The position numbers were made by a program, and so were the translations under genes. DNA of 62,740 nt, taken from the NCBI RefSeq assembly GCF_000281045.1, contig NW_008246104.1, positions 382,869-445,608 of the forward strand, in the 5' to 3' direction. Shown piece by piece: positions 43,633 to 54,781 of the stretch; the stretch's first letter is position 1; the number at the start of each line of letters is the position of its first letter. A model generated the notes under the pieces. It was given only the letters and a program-made list of their open reading frames with translations. It ran no database searches and was not told the DNA's origin. This DNA is from Saprolegnia diclina VS20. Lineage: Eukaryota; Oomycota; Saprolegniomycetes; Saprolegniales; Saprolegniaceae.

Positions 43633-46600
43633 TTAGTTGGTCGACTCGCAAAAGGCCTTGGCGTTCTGGAACATTTGCAGCCACGGCGAGACCTTGGCGT
43701 GTTCGATCTCGGGTGTCTTGTACGGCCATTGGAACTTGAGGAAGGCGCGCTCCGGGTGCGGCATCATGCAAAAGTGGCGGCCGTCGGCCGACGAGAGGCC
43801 GGCAATGCCTTCGGGCGACCCGTTCGGGCAGAACGGGTACTCGCTCGTGATCTCATTCGCGTCGTTGACATACCGGATCGGCGCGAGCTTCTTGTCGAGG
43901 ACGTCTTCGAGGAGGCGCGGGTGCGGGAAGTGGGCGCGGCCTTCGCCGTGCGCGACCCACACGCCGAGGGACGACCCGGCCATGCCCTTGAGCATGATCG
44001 CGTTCGACTCTTGGATCTGGACCGACACAAAGTTGCACACGTACTTTTCGCAGGCGTTGTCAATGAAGCGCGGGTTGAGGTCGCCTTCGATCGTCCCCGC
44101 AGCTTCGAGCTCGGCCGTCACGGGCGGGTTGACCCAGCCGAGGAGCGACATGAACTGGCACCCGTTGCAGACACCGAGCGAGAACGTGTCGTTGCGGGCG
44201 CGGAACGCCTTGAACTGCGCGAGGACGTTCGGGTGGTACTTGACGACGCCGGCCCAGCCCTTGGCCGACCCGAGCACGTCCGCGAACGAGAAGCCACCGA
44301 CAAACGCAACGCCACGGAAGCGGTCGTCGAGCGCGACCTTGCCAGACACCAAGTCCTTCATCGTCACGTCCCACACCTCAAAGCCGGCGAGGTAGAACGC
44401 CGAGCTCATTTCACGGTCGCCGTTCGAGCCTTCTTCGCGGAGGACCGCAATGCGGTGCTCGTGGCGCGTCGTGAGTGCCTTCGGGAGCGTCGGCGACGGC
44501 GTGTACGTGAGCTTCCAGCTCGGCGTCTTGCGGTGCTTCAGGTTCGCCTGCTCTTGCGCGACCACGTCCGGGCGGCGCTGGCGCTTCTCGAGCGCAAACG
44601 ACGTCGCCTCCCACGTATCGCGGAGGGCCACCATCGAGTCCTTGAGCACGACATGGCCGTCAATCGACACCGAGACGCTGCCGTCGGCCACGAGGCTGCC
44701 GACCTTGACGAACGGCACGTGCGCCTTGGCAAACGCGGCCTTGACATCCTTCTCGAAGGCCTTGGGCACCTGGACCACCATGCCGAGTTCTTCGGCAAAG
44801 AGCACACCGAGGTGATCGCGGACGGTGGCGCCAACACCCGCGGGAATGTCGATCGAAACGCCGACGTTGCCCGAGAAGGCCATTTCCAGCAGCGCGACGA
44901 GGAGACCACCGTCCGAGCGATCGTGACCGGCCGAGAGCCACTGGTTGTGGATGCAGCTTTGGAGCGTCGTGAACGCGGCCGCAAAGAGCTTGGCGTCTTC
45001 CATGTCGGGCACGACCTTGCCGATCTGCGCATACACCTGAGCGAGCGCCGAGCCGCCGAGGCGGTGCTTGCCACCGCCAAGATCGATGTAGAAGAGGTCG
45101 CCACCGTCGCGCTTGAGGTCCGGCGTCACGGTCTTCTCGACGTCCGAGACGGCGCCGTACATGGTCACCACGAGCGTGCCCGGGGCCTTGACGTTCTCGG
45201 AGCCGACCTTGGCCGCCATCGAGAGCGAGTCCTTGCCGCCATCAACCGCGACACCAATGTCCTTCATGAAGGCCGTCATTGCCGAGCAGCACTCGTACAT
45301 GCGCGCGGCCTCACCCGGCAGCTTGGCCGCCCACATCCAGTTGGCCGAGCACTTGATGTCGAGGAGCGAGCCCGTGAGGCAGGCCCACACGAGGTTCGTG
45401 AGCGACTCGCCGACCGTGAGACGCGCCATCGCACCCGGGTTGACGAGGCCCTTGATCGGCTGCTCACCGACCGCGCTCGCACAGCCCGTGAACGTGCCCG
45501 TCTCGGGCGAGCGGAAGTGCGACTGCGCAATGACCGAGACGTTGGCGAGCGGCAGCTGGAGCGGACCGACGCACGGCTGCTGCGCGACGAGCCCCGTGAC
45601 GCAGCGATCAACCTTGTTGGTCAAAAACCGCTTCGAGCCGACCGAGAGAAGGCGCAGGACGCGGTCAAGCGCCGACGTGACCGAGATGTCGGCGGGGAAG
45701 ACGAGCTCCTGGCCCGGCAGCGGCAGCCGCGAGTCCGTAAACGTCTTTTGCGGCATCTTGCCAAGGACGAGGTCGAGCTCGAGGTCCACGGGCGTCGAGT
45801 CGTCGAGGGCGTCGTGGAGCACGACCTTGCCGTCGCCCGTCACCTGCCCGAGAAGCGCAAACGGGCAGTTTTCACGCGCGCAGATGCGGCTAAAGAGGTC
45901 GACGTCCGAGGGCCGAAGCAGAAGCGCGTTATTTTCTTGGTACTCGGCGCCCCAGATCTCGAGCACGCTGAGCGTGTCGTCACCGACGAGGATGTTGCGG
46001 ACCTCGTAGCGCGCGCCACCACGGTGCTCGCCCGCCGGCTCGACGATCTCCTTGAGCACGTTGCCGTTGCCGCCCGCGCCCTGGTCGTGGATCGACACGA
46101 TCGGGTTCTTGTCGCCGAGCTCAATGCACGCGCGGATGACGCGGTTCATCTTGTTTTCCATCTCGGCGTCGCCACGCTGGACTGCGTTGAAGTCGAGCTC
46201 GGCCGTCTTGGCGTCCTGGATACGCGACGAAGCGGCGCCACCGCCCATACCGATGCGATAGCACGGACCGCCGACCTTGACGACCCACATGTTGACCTCG
46301 GCGTGGCCCTTCGTGCAGTGCGTCGCGTTGAGCTGGCCGACGCCGGCCGAAAACATGATCGGCTTGATGTACTCGCGGCGCTCGCCGTTGGGCAGCACCA
46401 TGCCAAACGAACGCGCAAAGCCCGTCACAACCGGCTCGCCAAACTTGTTGCCGTAGTCCGACGCGCCGTTGGAGGCTTGCACGATGATGTCGCGCGGGTG
46501 CGCGAGGTTGCTCGGGTACTGCAGCGCCTTGTCTTCCCACGGCAGGTCGTAGTTTTCGAGGCAGAGCTGGCCGACCGAGTAGGCGCTGACGCCAGCGACA

Positions 46601-47697
46601 ACGTGCGCACCGCGACCCGTCGCCTGGACATCGCGGATGCGGCCGCCCGTGCCGGTCTCAGCACCCGGAAACGGCGCGACACCCGACGGAAAGTTGTGCG
46701 TCTCGGCCGTCAAGAGCACGTGACTCTCGAGGTTGCGTTCGGCGAGCGCCGACGGACCGCCGACGTTGGCGGGCGCGAGCGTCTTGATTTTGGCGCCCTT
46801 GATGACGGACGAGTTGTCGTGGAACGCAATGATCGAGTTCTTCATCGACTCGGGCGTCAGCGTCGACTTGACCATCTTGAAGAGCGTCTCGGGCATCTCC
46901 TGGCCATCGAGGACGATCTTGCCACCAAAGAACCAATGGCGCGAGTGCTCCGAGTTGGATTGGCCCATGTCAAAGCACTCGACGTCGGTCGGGTCGCGCT
47001 TGAGCTTCTCCTTGAAGAGGTTTGTGTAATACTCGAGGTCCCACTCGTCAAAGCCGAGGCCGTTCTCCTCGTTCACGCGGCGGAGCGCTTCCTTGCCTTC
47101 GGTCATGATCGGGATGCGCTGGACGGGCTTGGGGGTCGTAAAGACACCAAACTCGGTCAACGGCGTCTCGTACACCTGCTCTGTCATGCGGTCCATGTGC
47201 GTCGCCAAAAACGTGGTCTTGAAGTCGGCCGTGAGCTTCCCGGGCTTGGCGTGGAAGAGGAAGACGCGGCTGCGCTCGATGCGCTTGATCTTGGTGAGGC
47301 CGCACGCGTGGCAGATCGAGACGGCGTTACTGCTCCACGGCGTGCTAAAGTTCATGCGCGGGCCGACTTCGACGTGCCACGAGGCCGCGGCCGCCGCCGG
47401 CGCCAAGAACGACGTCGACCGGTACTGCTTGGGCTCAAAGGTCTCGCTGAGGAGCCACGTCAAGCACTGCTCTTCCTCGGTCGTCAAGGAAGACGCCGAA
47501 GCCTCGAGCTCAATGTAGAAGCAGATCTCGGTCTCGACGCTCGTGAGCACGTCGGCCCACTGCGCCTTGAGCGTCGAGGTCGCATGCTCCGAGAGGAAGG
47601 GCGTCCGGAAGAAGCGCAGGAGCGACGACGTCTTGAGCTTCTTGGCCGCGGGGGCGAGCGCCGAGGCCGATAGCTTGCGGGGCGACGAGGACGACAT
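43633..47697 (-). CDS. PFAS: Phosphoribosylformylglycinamidine synthase (FGAM synthase)
   Basis: Fourth step of de novo purine synthesis: FGAR plus glutamine plus ATP give FGAM. A single 1354-aa exon, the usual size of the large eukaryotic and proteobacterial PurL type. The N-terminal domain has WADVLTSVETEICFYIE. The catalytic core has MGQSNSEHSRHWFFGGK, LLTAETHNFPSGVAPFPGA, GRIRDVQATGRGAH, RIGMGGGAASS, IVSIHDQGAGGNGNVL and later GGKDSLSMAAKV and SAGHDRSDGGLLVALLE. The C-terminal glutamine amidotransferase has FSLGVCNGCQFMSLLGW with its Cys nucleophile and MMPHPERAFLKFQW with its His/Glu. Intact and very likely cytosolic. Absence of introns contrasts with its neighbours. Confidence 0.98.
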   Translation of the reverse strand: MSSSSPRKLSASALAPAAKKLKTSSLLRFFRTPFLSEHATSTLKAQWADVLTSVETEICFYIELEASASSLTTEEEQCLTWLLSETFEPKQYRSTSFLAPAAAAASWHVEVGPRMNFSTPWSSNAVSICHACGLTKIKRIERSRVFLFHAKPGKLTADFKTTFLATHMDRMTEQVYETPLTEFGVFTTPKPVQRIPIMTEGKEALRRVNEENGLGFDEWDLEYYTNLFKEKLKRDPTDVECFDMGQSNSEHSRHWFFGGKIVLDGQEMPETLFKMVKSTLTPESMKNSIIAFHDNSSVIKGAKIKTLAPANVGGPSALAERNLESHVLLTAETHNFPSGVAPFPGAETGTGGRIRDVQATGRGAHVVAGVSAYSVGQLCLENYDLPWEDKALQYPSNLAHPRDIIVQASNGASDYGNKFGEPVVTGFARSFGMVLPNGERREYIKPIMFSAGVGQLNATHCTKGHAEVNMWVVKVGGPCYRIGMGGGAASSRIQDAKTAELDFNAVQRGDAEMENKMNRVIRACIELGDKNPIVSIHDQGAGGNGNVLKEIVEPAGEHRGGARYEVRNILVGDDTLSVLEIWGAEYQENNALLLRPSDVDLFSRICARENCPFALLGQVTGDGKVVLHDALDDSTPVDLELDLVLGKMPQKTFTDSRLPLPGQELVFPADISVTSALDRVLRLLSVGSKRFLTNKVDRCVTGLVAQQPCVGPLQLPLANVSVIAQSHFRSPETGTFTGCASAVGEQPIKGLVNPGAMARLTVGESLTNLVWACLTGSLLDIKCSANWMWAAKLPGEAARMYECCSAMTAFMKDIGVAVDGGKDSLSMAAKVGSENVKAPGTLVVTMYGAVSDVEKTVTPDLKRDGGDLFYIDLGGGKHRLGGSALAQVYAQIGKVVPDMEDAKLFAAAFTTLQSCIHNQWLSAGHDRSDGGLLVALLEMAFSGNVGVSIDIPAGVGATVRDHLGVLFAEELGMVVQVPKAFEKDVKAAFAKAHVPFVKVGSLVADGSVSVSIDGHVVLKDSMVALRDTWEATSFALEKRQRRPDVVAQEQANLKHRKTPSWKLTYTPSPTLPKALTTRHEHRIAVLREEGSNGDREMSSAFYLAGFEVWDVTMKDLVSGKVALDDRFRGVAFVGGFSFADVLGSAKGWAGVVKYHPNVLAQFKAFRARNDTFSLGVCNGCQFMSLLGWVNPPVTAELEAAGTIEGDLNPRFIDNACEKYVCNFVSVQIQESNAIMLKGMAGSSLGVWVAHGEGRAHFPHPRLLEDVLDKKLAPIRYVNDANEITSEYPFCPNGSPEGIAGLSSADGRHFCMMPHPERAFLKFQWPYKTPEIEHAKVSPWLQMFQNAKAFCESTN

Positions 47698-48949
47698 CGG
47701 GCGGAGCGATCAAAAAGGGAAATGCAACCTCGTCCGCGGACAAAAAGATTTTCGAAGCCGCTTGCGATTGGTCAAAATCACAGCGCCAATGGTTGCCGCG
47801 CAACTTGGATAATGTATAGGTCACAAGACGCGAACCTTGGAATTTACGCCAATCGATGCTTAGCGCACCAGCTTTTTAGCCAATGGCATCGGTTGTATAC
47901 GTTACATATGATGTGGCAGCACGAGCGTGGAGGAGCACGATGCCTGCGTTGGCACCAGCGCCGACGAGCTACTGGAAGGTCGCACGTCGGTGCCGGCGTA
48001 AGGTCCATCGAGGCGTTCGTCGCACGCGTGACGCAGTGGCGCGCTGCGCCGAGCGCTCGGCTTTGACGTCAGCTCGAATCTGTTTACACAATCAGGCTGC
48101 GCACATCGCGTGACGCCCCTTCAAGATACGCGGCCACCAATTGGACGTCGTGCATACGTAATCGGCGCGACGTGATGACTTGACAAGATGCTGCATCATG
48201 CGATGCGGGCGCCGACGCCAAATGATTGCTGAACAGGTCGGGTGGCGCCACGCGGCCCCCGCCTCGAGGCCTCAATACGACATGTACGCCGTTTCCACCT
48301 ACGAGACTGCTGACGAGATTGCACTTTGGTCGCGGCTACCATAGCTCCACCAATGCACGCACGTCTTGACTCTTAGCTCTGCAAAGCCGGTATGTGTATT
48401 GGTGCACTCGCCCTTGGCGCGGAGCGAGGGTATTGCACTAGTGTCCGTCGATTCGGCGGCAGGAAGTGGCTCATCGATTCTGTGAATCCTATCATGCAGA
48501 CTGCTATCGAGAACCCTGTGGTGCGACGTCTTGTCCGAGTTCCGCCGTGTTTTGCGTGCAGACGACGCGACGAGTATTGTAGACCGATCCACATATCGTC
48601 CAACACCGCATCGTCAAGGTTGTCGTCGCGCCTGTCATCGATCCGGTTCAGGTGGCAGCAAGTACAAATGCAATGCAAATCGACATGGCCTAGTCGTCGT
48701 AGCTAATAATTGCGAGTGTTGTATGCCCTTGGTATATATATTCGTTCTAGCAACAGCAGCGGTAGCAATACACGCTCCAGTCCTCGTTGGCTCCTCTCGG
48801 TGCATCGACGCTGTGATCGTTGGAAGCCATCTCAGATTCTGCCGCCATCGGATTGGTGGAAACCTGTCGAATTTTCAACCGATTGACCAATCATAGCGCA
48901 GGCCGTATCTTTAGCACTGGTCGTGGCTGGCGCCGAAGCAAGTTTCGCG
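47698..48949. other. Intergenic between divergent genes
   Basis: Holds the promoters of the FGAM synthase (CCAAT-type boxes gcgattggtc near 47763 and cgccaatgg near 47783) and of the mPGES-2-like gene (gaccaatcatag near 48885). Open frames at 48392-48896 show poor codon use and no domain. No RNA gene seen. Confidence 0.5.
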
Positions 48950-49932
48950 ATGTTTCGCCTCCGCAGCAGTATCAACCTGCGCCACCTCGGCGGCGGCCTC
49001 GGCCTCATGGCCGCCTACTCGAGCAACTCGGCGTCGCTCCTCAAGAGCGCCAAGCCGGCCGTGACCTTTTACCAGTACGAGCCGTGCCCGTACTGCTGCA
49101 AGACCAAGGCCGTCATGGACTACCTGCAAGTCCCGTACAAGGTCGTCGAGGTCAACCCGGTCTCGAAGAAGGAGCTCAAGGAGATCACCGACTATGGCAA
49201 AGTGCCTGTCGCGGTCATCGACGGCGTCGTACGTGGCGACGCTTGGCGAAGAAGCGCTCATGTGCATGATTCTAGGTCGTGCCCAACTCGTCCGACATCA
49301 TTGCGCACCTTCAGGCCCACGCCGGCCTGCCGCCCGTCGAGAAGGAGTGGTCCGAGTGGGTCGACATGAAGCTCGTACGTTGCGTCCTTGGCAAGCTCCT
49401 CGTCCGATCCTGAATGGATGCGTAGATTACGCTCATGCCGCCCAACATTTACCGCACTGTGCCCGAGGCGCTCGAAGCGTTCGAGTACTGCTTGACCGAA
49501 GGCAACTTTACCGCGTGGGAGCGCCGTCTCTCCAAGTGAGCTCTCGTAGTCGAGTCGCCTATCATTGCTCATCACTGTGTACTGTAGGTACTCTGGCGCG
49601 GCCGCCATGTACCTCATTTCCAAGCGCCTCAAGAAGAAGTATGGCATCGAAGACGAGCGCCAAGCGCTGTACGACGTGACGGCCGTGTGGGTACTGTGAT
49701 CTACTCCACAATGCCGGCTAAGCGCTAGGACGATGTGTAGCTCGAGGCGATTGGCGACAAGCCATTCTTGGGCGGCGACGAGCCCAACCTCACGGACGTC
49801 TCGGTGTTTGGTGTCTTTCGCTCAATCGTCGGCCTCGAGACGTTCAAGGATCTCATGACGCACACGCAGCTCCAGCCATGGTTTGAGCGCATGGCGGCCA
49901 AGGTCGGTCCGCGCCAGCGCCTCCAAGACTAG
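48950..49932 (+). CDS. PTGES2: Prostaglandin E synthase 2-like protein (glutaredoxin/GST fold)
   Basis: Five exons: 48950-49228, 49276-49374, 49426-49535, 49588-49690 and 49741-49932 (260 aa). The N-terminus (MFRLRSSINLRHLGGGLG) looks like a mitochondrial or membrane-targeting sequence. A glutaredoxin-like domain follows: VTFYQYEPCPYCCKTKAVMD (CPYC motif, CPFC in animals), VPYKVVEVNPVSKKELK and KVPVAVIDGV. The C-terminal all-helical GST part contains EWSEWVDMKL, MPPNIYRT, KYGIEDERQALY, GDKPFLGGDEPNLTDVSVFG and LQPWFERM. This matches mPGES-2. Oomycetes make eicosanoid-type lipids, but the protein could instead be a general glutathione or haem-binding oxidoreductase, so the enzymatic name is by homology only. 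Confidence 0.9.
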
Positions 49933-50477
49933 GTTTAGAGTATAATCGCCCCGCTCGAACGCACTGTGCATGTCAAACCACTCTTGATGTACGACATCGG
50001 AAGCTGTGTCGTCCTCACGGTGGTGTCAGCGTCGAACGTGGTCAGCTCGAAAAGACGTGCTCACGTGGTTGTGCTCCTCGTCGTCTCCGAGGCCCGTACT
50101 TCGAGTAGGCTGGAATATGCGCTGTCCTCTTCTCAATTTGCCTAAGGATGGGGGGAGGCTGGTGAGGATCGAACCCTGTGCCAGTGCTCGCACCACAAGG
50201 ACGCCATCGGACGGGAAATGGGCATGGCATTGTGAATGCACCACGTGGAAGAGGAGCCTGCGTACGACCTCGCGCGAGCTATGACTCGAGTGGGTTCACC
50301 GCGGGATGGACGTCTCCGTACGCAGCTCACTCCCAACGACCAAGTTCTAACTCCCACGCATTCAGGCGTAGCGCTACGTAAGCAAAGTCTTGTGTAACAA
50401 TGAAGATATAACGCGGAACACGTTCATATATATATGTATACGACGTGGTAGACACAAGACGGTACAAAATATAGCTA
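49933..50477. other. Intergenic with dispersed repeat copy B
   Basis: 3' flanks of the mPGES-2-like gene and of the acid phosphatase. Most of 50252-50440 is repeat copy B. A ggatcgaaccctg run near 50168 resembles a tRNA T-arm box, but no tRNA fold can be built. Confidence 0.5.
50252..50440 (-). repeat. Dispersed TA-anchored repeat, copy B (long form)
   Basis: On the minus strand it begins with catatatatatgaacgtgtt, passes through the common core, then continues gtagcgctacgcctgaatgc and ttagaacttggtcgttgggag to gcaggctcct. The same order and near-identical sequence occur on the plus strand at 59853-60038 (copy D), so this is a unit of about 185 bp. Copies A and C contain only the first 60-70 bp. 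Confidence 0.85.
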
Positions 50478-52280
50478 TTACACTTGGCTGTACCCGGCGC
50501 GGTTGATGCAGTGTTTGGAAGCTGTAAAGCCGACGCCGGCACCAAGGACGATACCGCCAAGACCGATCAACGCCATCGTCGTCGCGCCATACCCGCTGCT
50601 CTCTGTCGCATCCGTGCCTGTGAGCACGGCTATACACATAGCATGAGCTTACAAGCAACACGGGGCAAGATGCGTACCTTGCGGGATCGGCATCGCCGTG
50701 ACGTTGAGCGGCGCAAAGGGCTGCGGCACCTTGCACACGTTGGGCGCCGTTGCAAACGCCGACATGTCAAGGAACGCCTGGACGGGGCAGAGCTCTACGC
50801 GCGTGATGCTACCCTACCGAGTATATACTGACGCGAGGACGCACCCGAGGCGCACGCCGAGATCGGCAGCGGCCGGCCTTGGTACAAGAGGCGGAAGAAA
50901 TGGCTCTTTGTCGACACTTGGTAGTAGAGCTCGAGGCCGACGTGGCTAGCGTACGGCACCCACTCGGTCAGGTACGTGTCGCCGCCGAGCGCGGCCAGCA
51001 GCGGCATCAACGTCGTATCATGGACTACCAATCGTATGAGATGCAAAACGTCGTGGAAAGTGGTGGGTACCTGCCGAGAGGATGAGGCGCGGGCCGTAGC
51101 CAGCGATCGCAGCCTGCAACCGCGTGCGAATGCGAGCAATGAACGTCGCCATGCCCGTGCGTGCGTACGCGCTGTTCTTGTAGAGGTACTGGAACAGCTG
51201 CGCCTTCTCTTCGTGGCTCACCGACCGAAGGTAGAGGTCGTGGTCCATCCCGTTGGGCAAGATGCGATCGGTGCACCTACACGTGATACGTGAGGTCGGC
51301 GAAACGCGCAGAATCCGACTCGTACCGCTGCGTCATGAGGCAGTCGAAGAGCAGCACGTGGTTGTAGCCCGAAATGTGCGTCTGCAGCTCCTTCTCACAT
51401 GCCACGTTGGTGGCGTTGGTGGCCCACGCCTTGTACTCGGCTGACGCCAGCCACTCGGCGTTGATGTCGTTGAGCGCCGGGCAGATGCTCGGGTTGGGTG
51501 TCACGAACGACGAACTCAAGTCGTTGGTGTGCCACGGGATCGGCGCCGACGTTGTCGCATCCGAAAAAAAGTTTTGTGCAATGATCTACGTGCACAATGT
51601 TGTCATATATGTGACATCATCCAGCAAGTTCGAGCGTACCATGCCCGAGTTGACCGTGCGCTGCATGTCGGTGCTTTCGAAAAAGACATCTAGCACCATA
51701 GCCGTCAACCTCAGTTGCTCACGCATGACGAGCCTACCCGAGGTGTTGGTCAAGTCGACGGCTGCGCCAGCTTGGAAGAGCGAGAGCGGTCCGGTCCCGA
51801 CATACGCCTTGCGAAAGTTGCTACAAGCGCCATGAGCCCACGATCCCATGCAGCATTAGGATGGACGTACGCGCCGTTGCGCTGTTGCTGGAAATAGCCT
51901 TCGTCAACCATTTGGCCGAGGAGGCAGTTGCCGGGGTAGGCGTTGCTGCCAGCAACGTACGTCTTGTCGAACACGAGGGTCGGCGACGCGCCGCTGCTCT
52001 GGGCGTGCAAGACAGGCGTCACTTGATCGCGGATGTTGCAGGTCCACGACTCGTTGTAGCCGTCCCAGCACTTGCCGTCGCTGAACGGCGTGCGCGCGCC
52101 GTGGCGCACCATCATCTGCACGTGCACGAGCGTCATGCTCGCCGCTTGCGGATCAGCGACCGGCTGGATGGCCGCCATGGCCATGTCCTTGGCACAGTAG
52201 CGCGGGTAGCCCGTGTGGTCGACGACGACTGCCGACGCCAGCGCGAGGCCCGCAGCAAGGAGGCTACCGACAGAGAGCAT
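50478..52280 (-). CDS. Membrane-anchored histidine acid phosphatase, copy 1
   Basis: Histidine phosphatase superfamily, branch 2. About seven minus-strand exons with short introns. Start ATG at 52280 gives a signal peptide (SVGSLLAAGLALASAV), then GYPRYCAKDM. The catalytic motif VRHGARTPF (RHGxRxP) supplies the nucleophilic His. Later come FESTDMQRT, conserved CLMTQRC and the proton-donor motif HDTTLMPLLAAL. Cys residues are frequent, as in secreted proteins. The C-terminus is a membrane helix (GATTMALIGLGGIVLGAGVG) with a short tail NRAGYSQV, so the enzyme is probably on the cell surface or in a vacuolar membrane, facing out. The tandem copy at 53130 shares exon joints. Substrate (phosphomonoesters, possibly phytate or sugar phosphates) is not deducible. 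Confidence 0.9.
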
Positions 52281-53129
52281 GGTCGACGTGTGGCGCAGGA
52301 TGTCAAATGGCACATCGGATGGGATCCTGCCGCCAGCCTCCCAGCAGCTCAGATTTTTTCGAACCGAAAACGAATCTTCGGCTGATTTGTCCGGTTAGCG
52401 TTCCGGTTGCCATTGAGTGGCATCGGTCGATCACCTTGAACTTGACAATGTGAAATAGTGTACGACACGTCGGCTGGCGTGGAAACCAGGCGCCATTTTG
52501 CTTGGTGCACCGTGCAAGCAAGCCCGAATACGTAGCAAATGCGTAAACACGCACACTGTAGTCAGGCGGTACATGTGGTTATTGCGCAAACGCAGACTCG
52601 TGGAGGAGGGAAGTTGACATGCAAAACGTACGGAAATACTGTGAGAAAGCTCTGTCAAATTGGCGCGAGGGCTGCGCTGCCGACGCGACAAGAATCCCTC
52701 CACGGTGCTCCCGGAGCTAATCGCTTGCGTGCGACGTGTGGCAGCCATGAAGCTGGGTATGCCATGGCGTCAGCCTCGTCATGCCTCACTCGACCAGACT
52801 GGCACGTGCAAAGAGTTGGCCTCAACGCCATCGAGATTCGCTGGCGATCTAGCTGCAAGGTACTGGACGCCACGCGCCTCCAGCTGCACGATCAGCTTTG
52901 GTGCTCTGCACGGAGAAAGGCCCACGCGACACCGTGCTTGGACACAGATGAGAAGCAAGGTGCGCTCGAGTAAAATACTCCAGAAAGGAAAGGAGAACGC
53001 CAAACTCGAAGGCAGACGACGAGCAGCACCCCGTCCGCTGACACCGACGCGCACGAGAATCAAGGACAGAACCCAAAGCGAAGCAAGTCCCACCACCCGA
53101 CACCACAAAACAAAGTTGATTCGGAACGC
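52281..53129. other. Intergenic spacer between tandem phosphatases
   Basis: About 850 bases that hold the promoter of copy 1. Open plus-strand frames (52539-53145) are rejected because codon use is mixed and no domain appears. No repeat seen. Confidence 0.5.
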
Positions 53130-54781
53130 CTACACCATGCTGTAGCCGGCGCGGGCGCGGGCCGTGATCACGTGGCCGATCGCGACACCGGCGGCGACAC
53201 CGGCCGTGATACCCAGCACGAGCGTCACTGTTGAAAACGTCGTTGGGGGACCTACACGTCATATGCAGCCTCCATGGCGATACACACACAGGACGTACTT
53301 GTCTTGGGGGTGGGAACCCGGGGCGCGACAGCGCAAATACTCGTGTTGGTCGCAAACGACGTCATGGCGAAGAAGTCGCTCGATCGACAGAGTTCGGTCA
53401 CGCAGCCAGGCACGGGCAGCGGCTTGCCTTGGTACAGCAGTCGAAAGTAATAGTCGGTTGTGGCGTTTTCGTAGTAGACTTCCAGCGCCACGTGGCTTGC
53501 GTACGGCACCCACTCGGTGAGGTACGTCGGGCCGCCAAGCGCCGCCAGTAGCGGGTTGAGCGTCGAGTCGTGCACTAATTCCATGGAATTTTGATATAAT
53601 ACTGCAGGAAAGACCATGATACGTACCGATCGAGAGGTAGAAGCGGGGGCCGACGCCGGCCATGGCGGCCTCAAAGCGACTCCGCATCTGCGCCACGAGC
53701 CGCGCGCTGGCCGTGCGTGCGTAAATGTTGTCGCGAAAGTAGTAGGGCAGGAGCGCCGACGTCTCGAGCTTGTTGACCATCGCATGGAAGAAGTCGAGCG
53801 TCATGTTGTTGGGCAGCGTCCGGTTCGTGCAGCGCTGCGTCATGAGGCAGTCGAAGAGGATGTCGTTGCGGTACCCCGGGGCATACGCCGCCAACTGTGC
53901 CTCGAGCGCTCCGTTGGAGGCGTTGGTGACCCAGTTGTGGAACTCGTTGGACGCTTGCCATTGGCCACCGAGCACGTTCATGGCAGGACACAAGTCGGCA
54001 CTGGGCACGAGCGCCGAGACACCAATGTCGCCCGTATGGAAGGGCACCGCGTCCGACGAGCTGTTGGGAAACATATTTTGGACAATGATCTAGACATGAC
54101 GATATTTCCATCAGCATAGGATGGACAAGTTGTCGTATCGTACGTAGCCCGAGCCGACGGTGCGGTGGACGTCGGTGCTTTCGAAATACACATCTATGGC
54201 GCTCGAGTAAGATGGCGAGTACAAAGGTAGAGAGGTGCCTTTGGAGGTGGCGAGGTCAAGGGGCTCGTCGACCTGGAAGAGCGCACGGTGGCCACGACCC
54301 ACGTACGCAGCCTGAAAGTTCCTATCGCGTGGCGTCATGCTTGGCGAAACGCAGCGATTGAGACAGCGTACGCGCCGTTCTGCTGTTGCTGTGTGTAGCC
54401 TTCGTCGAGGAGCTGCCCGAGGAGGCACGTGCCCTTGAAGACGTTTTGACCGTCTGTGTAGATCTTGTCAAAGGTCATGTTGCTCGGTACGTCATCGGCC
54501 GTGTGCAGGACGGGCGCCATGCGATCGCGGAGCTGGCAGTTCCACGCTTCGTTGTATCCGTTCCAGCATTTCTGCCAGCTATACGGCGTGCGCGCGCCGT
54601 GGCGCACGAGCAGTTGGACGTGCTGAAGCGTGAGCGACGCCATACGTGGGTCGGTCACGGGCTGCACCTTGGAAAATGCCATGTCTTTGCCGCAGTAGCG
54701 CGGGTAGCCACCAGCGTCGAGCTCGACGCCTGCCACGAGGGCTGCCGCGAGGAGCGCGCTTGTCGTGAGGACCGAGATCAT
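53130..54781 (-). CDS. Membrane-anchored histidine acid phosphatase, copy 2
   Basis: Paralog of the gene at 50478-52280, in the same orientation. Start ATG at 54781 gives the signal peptide ISVLTTSALLAAALVAG, then GYPRYCGKDMAF. Motifs: LVRHGARTPY, FESTDVHRTVGSGY, CLMTQRCTNRTLPNNM and LVHDSTLNPLLAAL; both catalytic motifs are intact. It keeps the intron positions of copy 1 at QQQNGA/NF and GSGY/IIVQN, but lacks the intron that copy 1 has inside MTQRC. The C-terminal helix is VTLVLGITAGVAAGVAIGHV, ending RARAGYSMV, the same tail style as copy 1. The C-terminal exon boundary is at PKTS/PPTT. Function as for copy 1. The pair probably arose by tandem duplication. Confidence 0.9.

Noticed and set aside
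50150-50240. tRNA-like T-arm box (ggttcgatcc on the minus strand)
   Set aside because: No matching acceptor, D or anticodon arms can be drawn around it.
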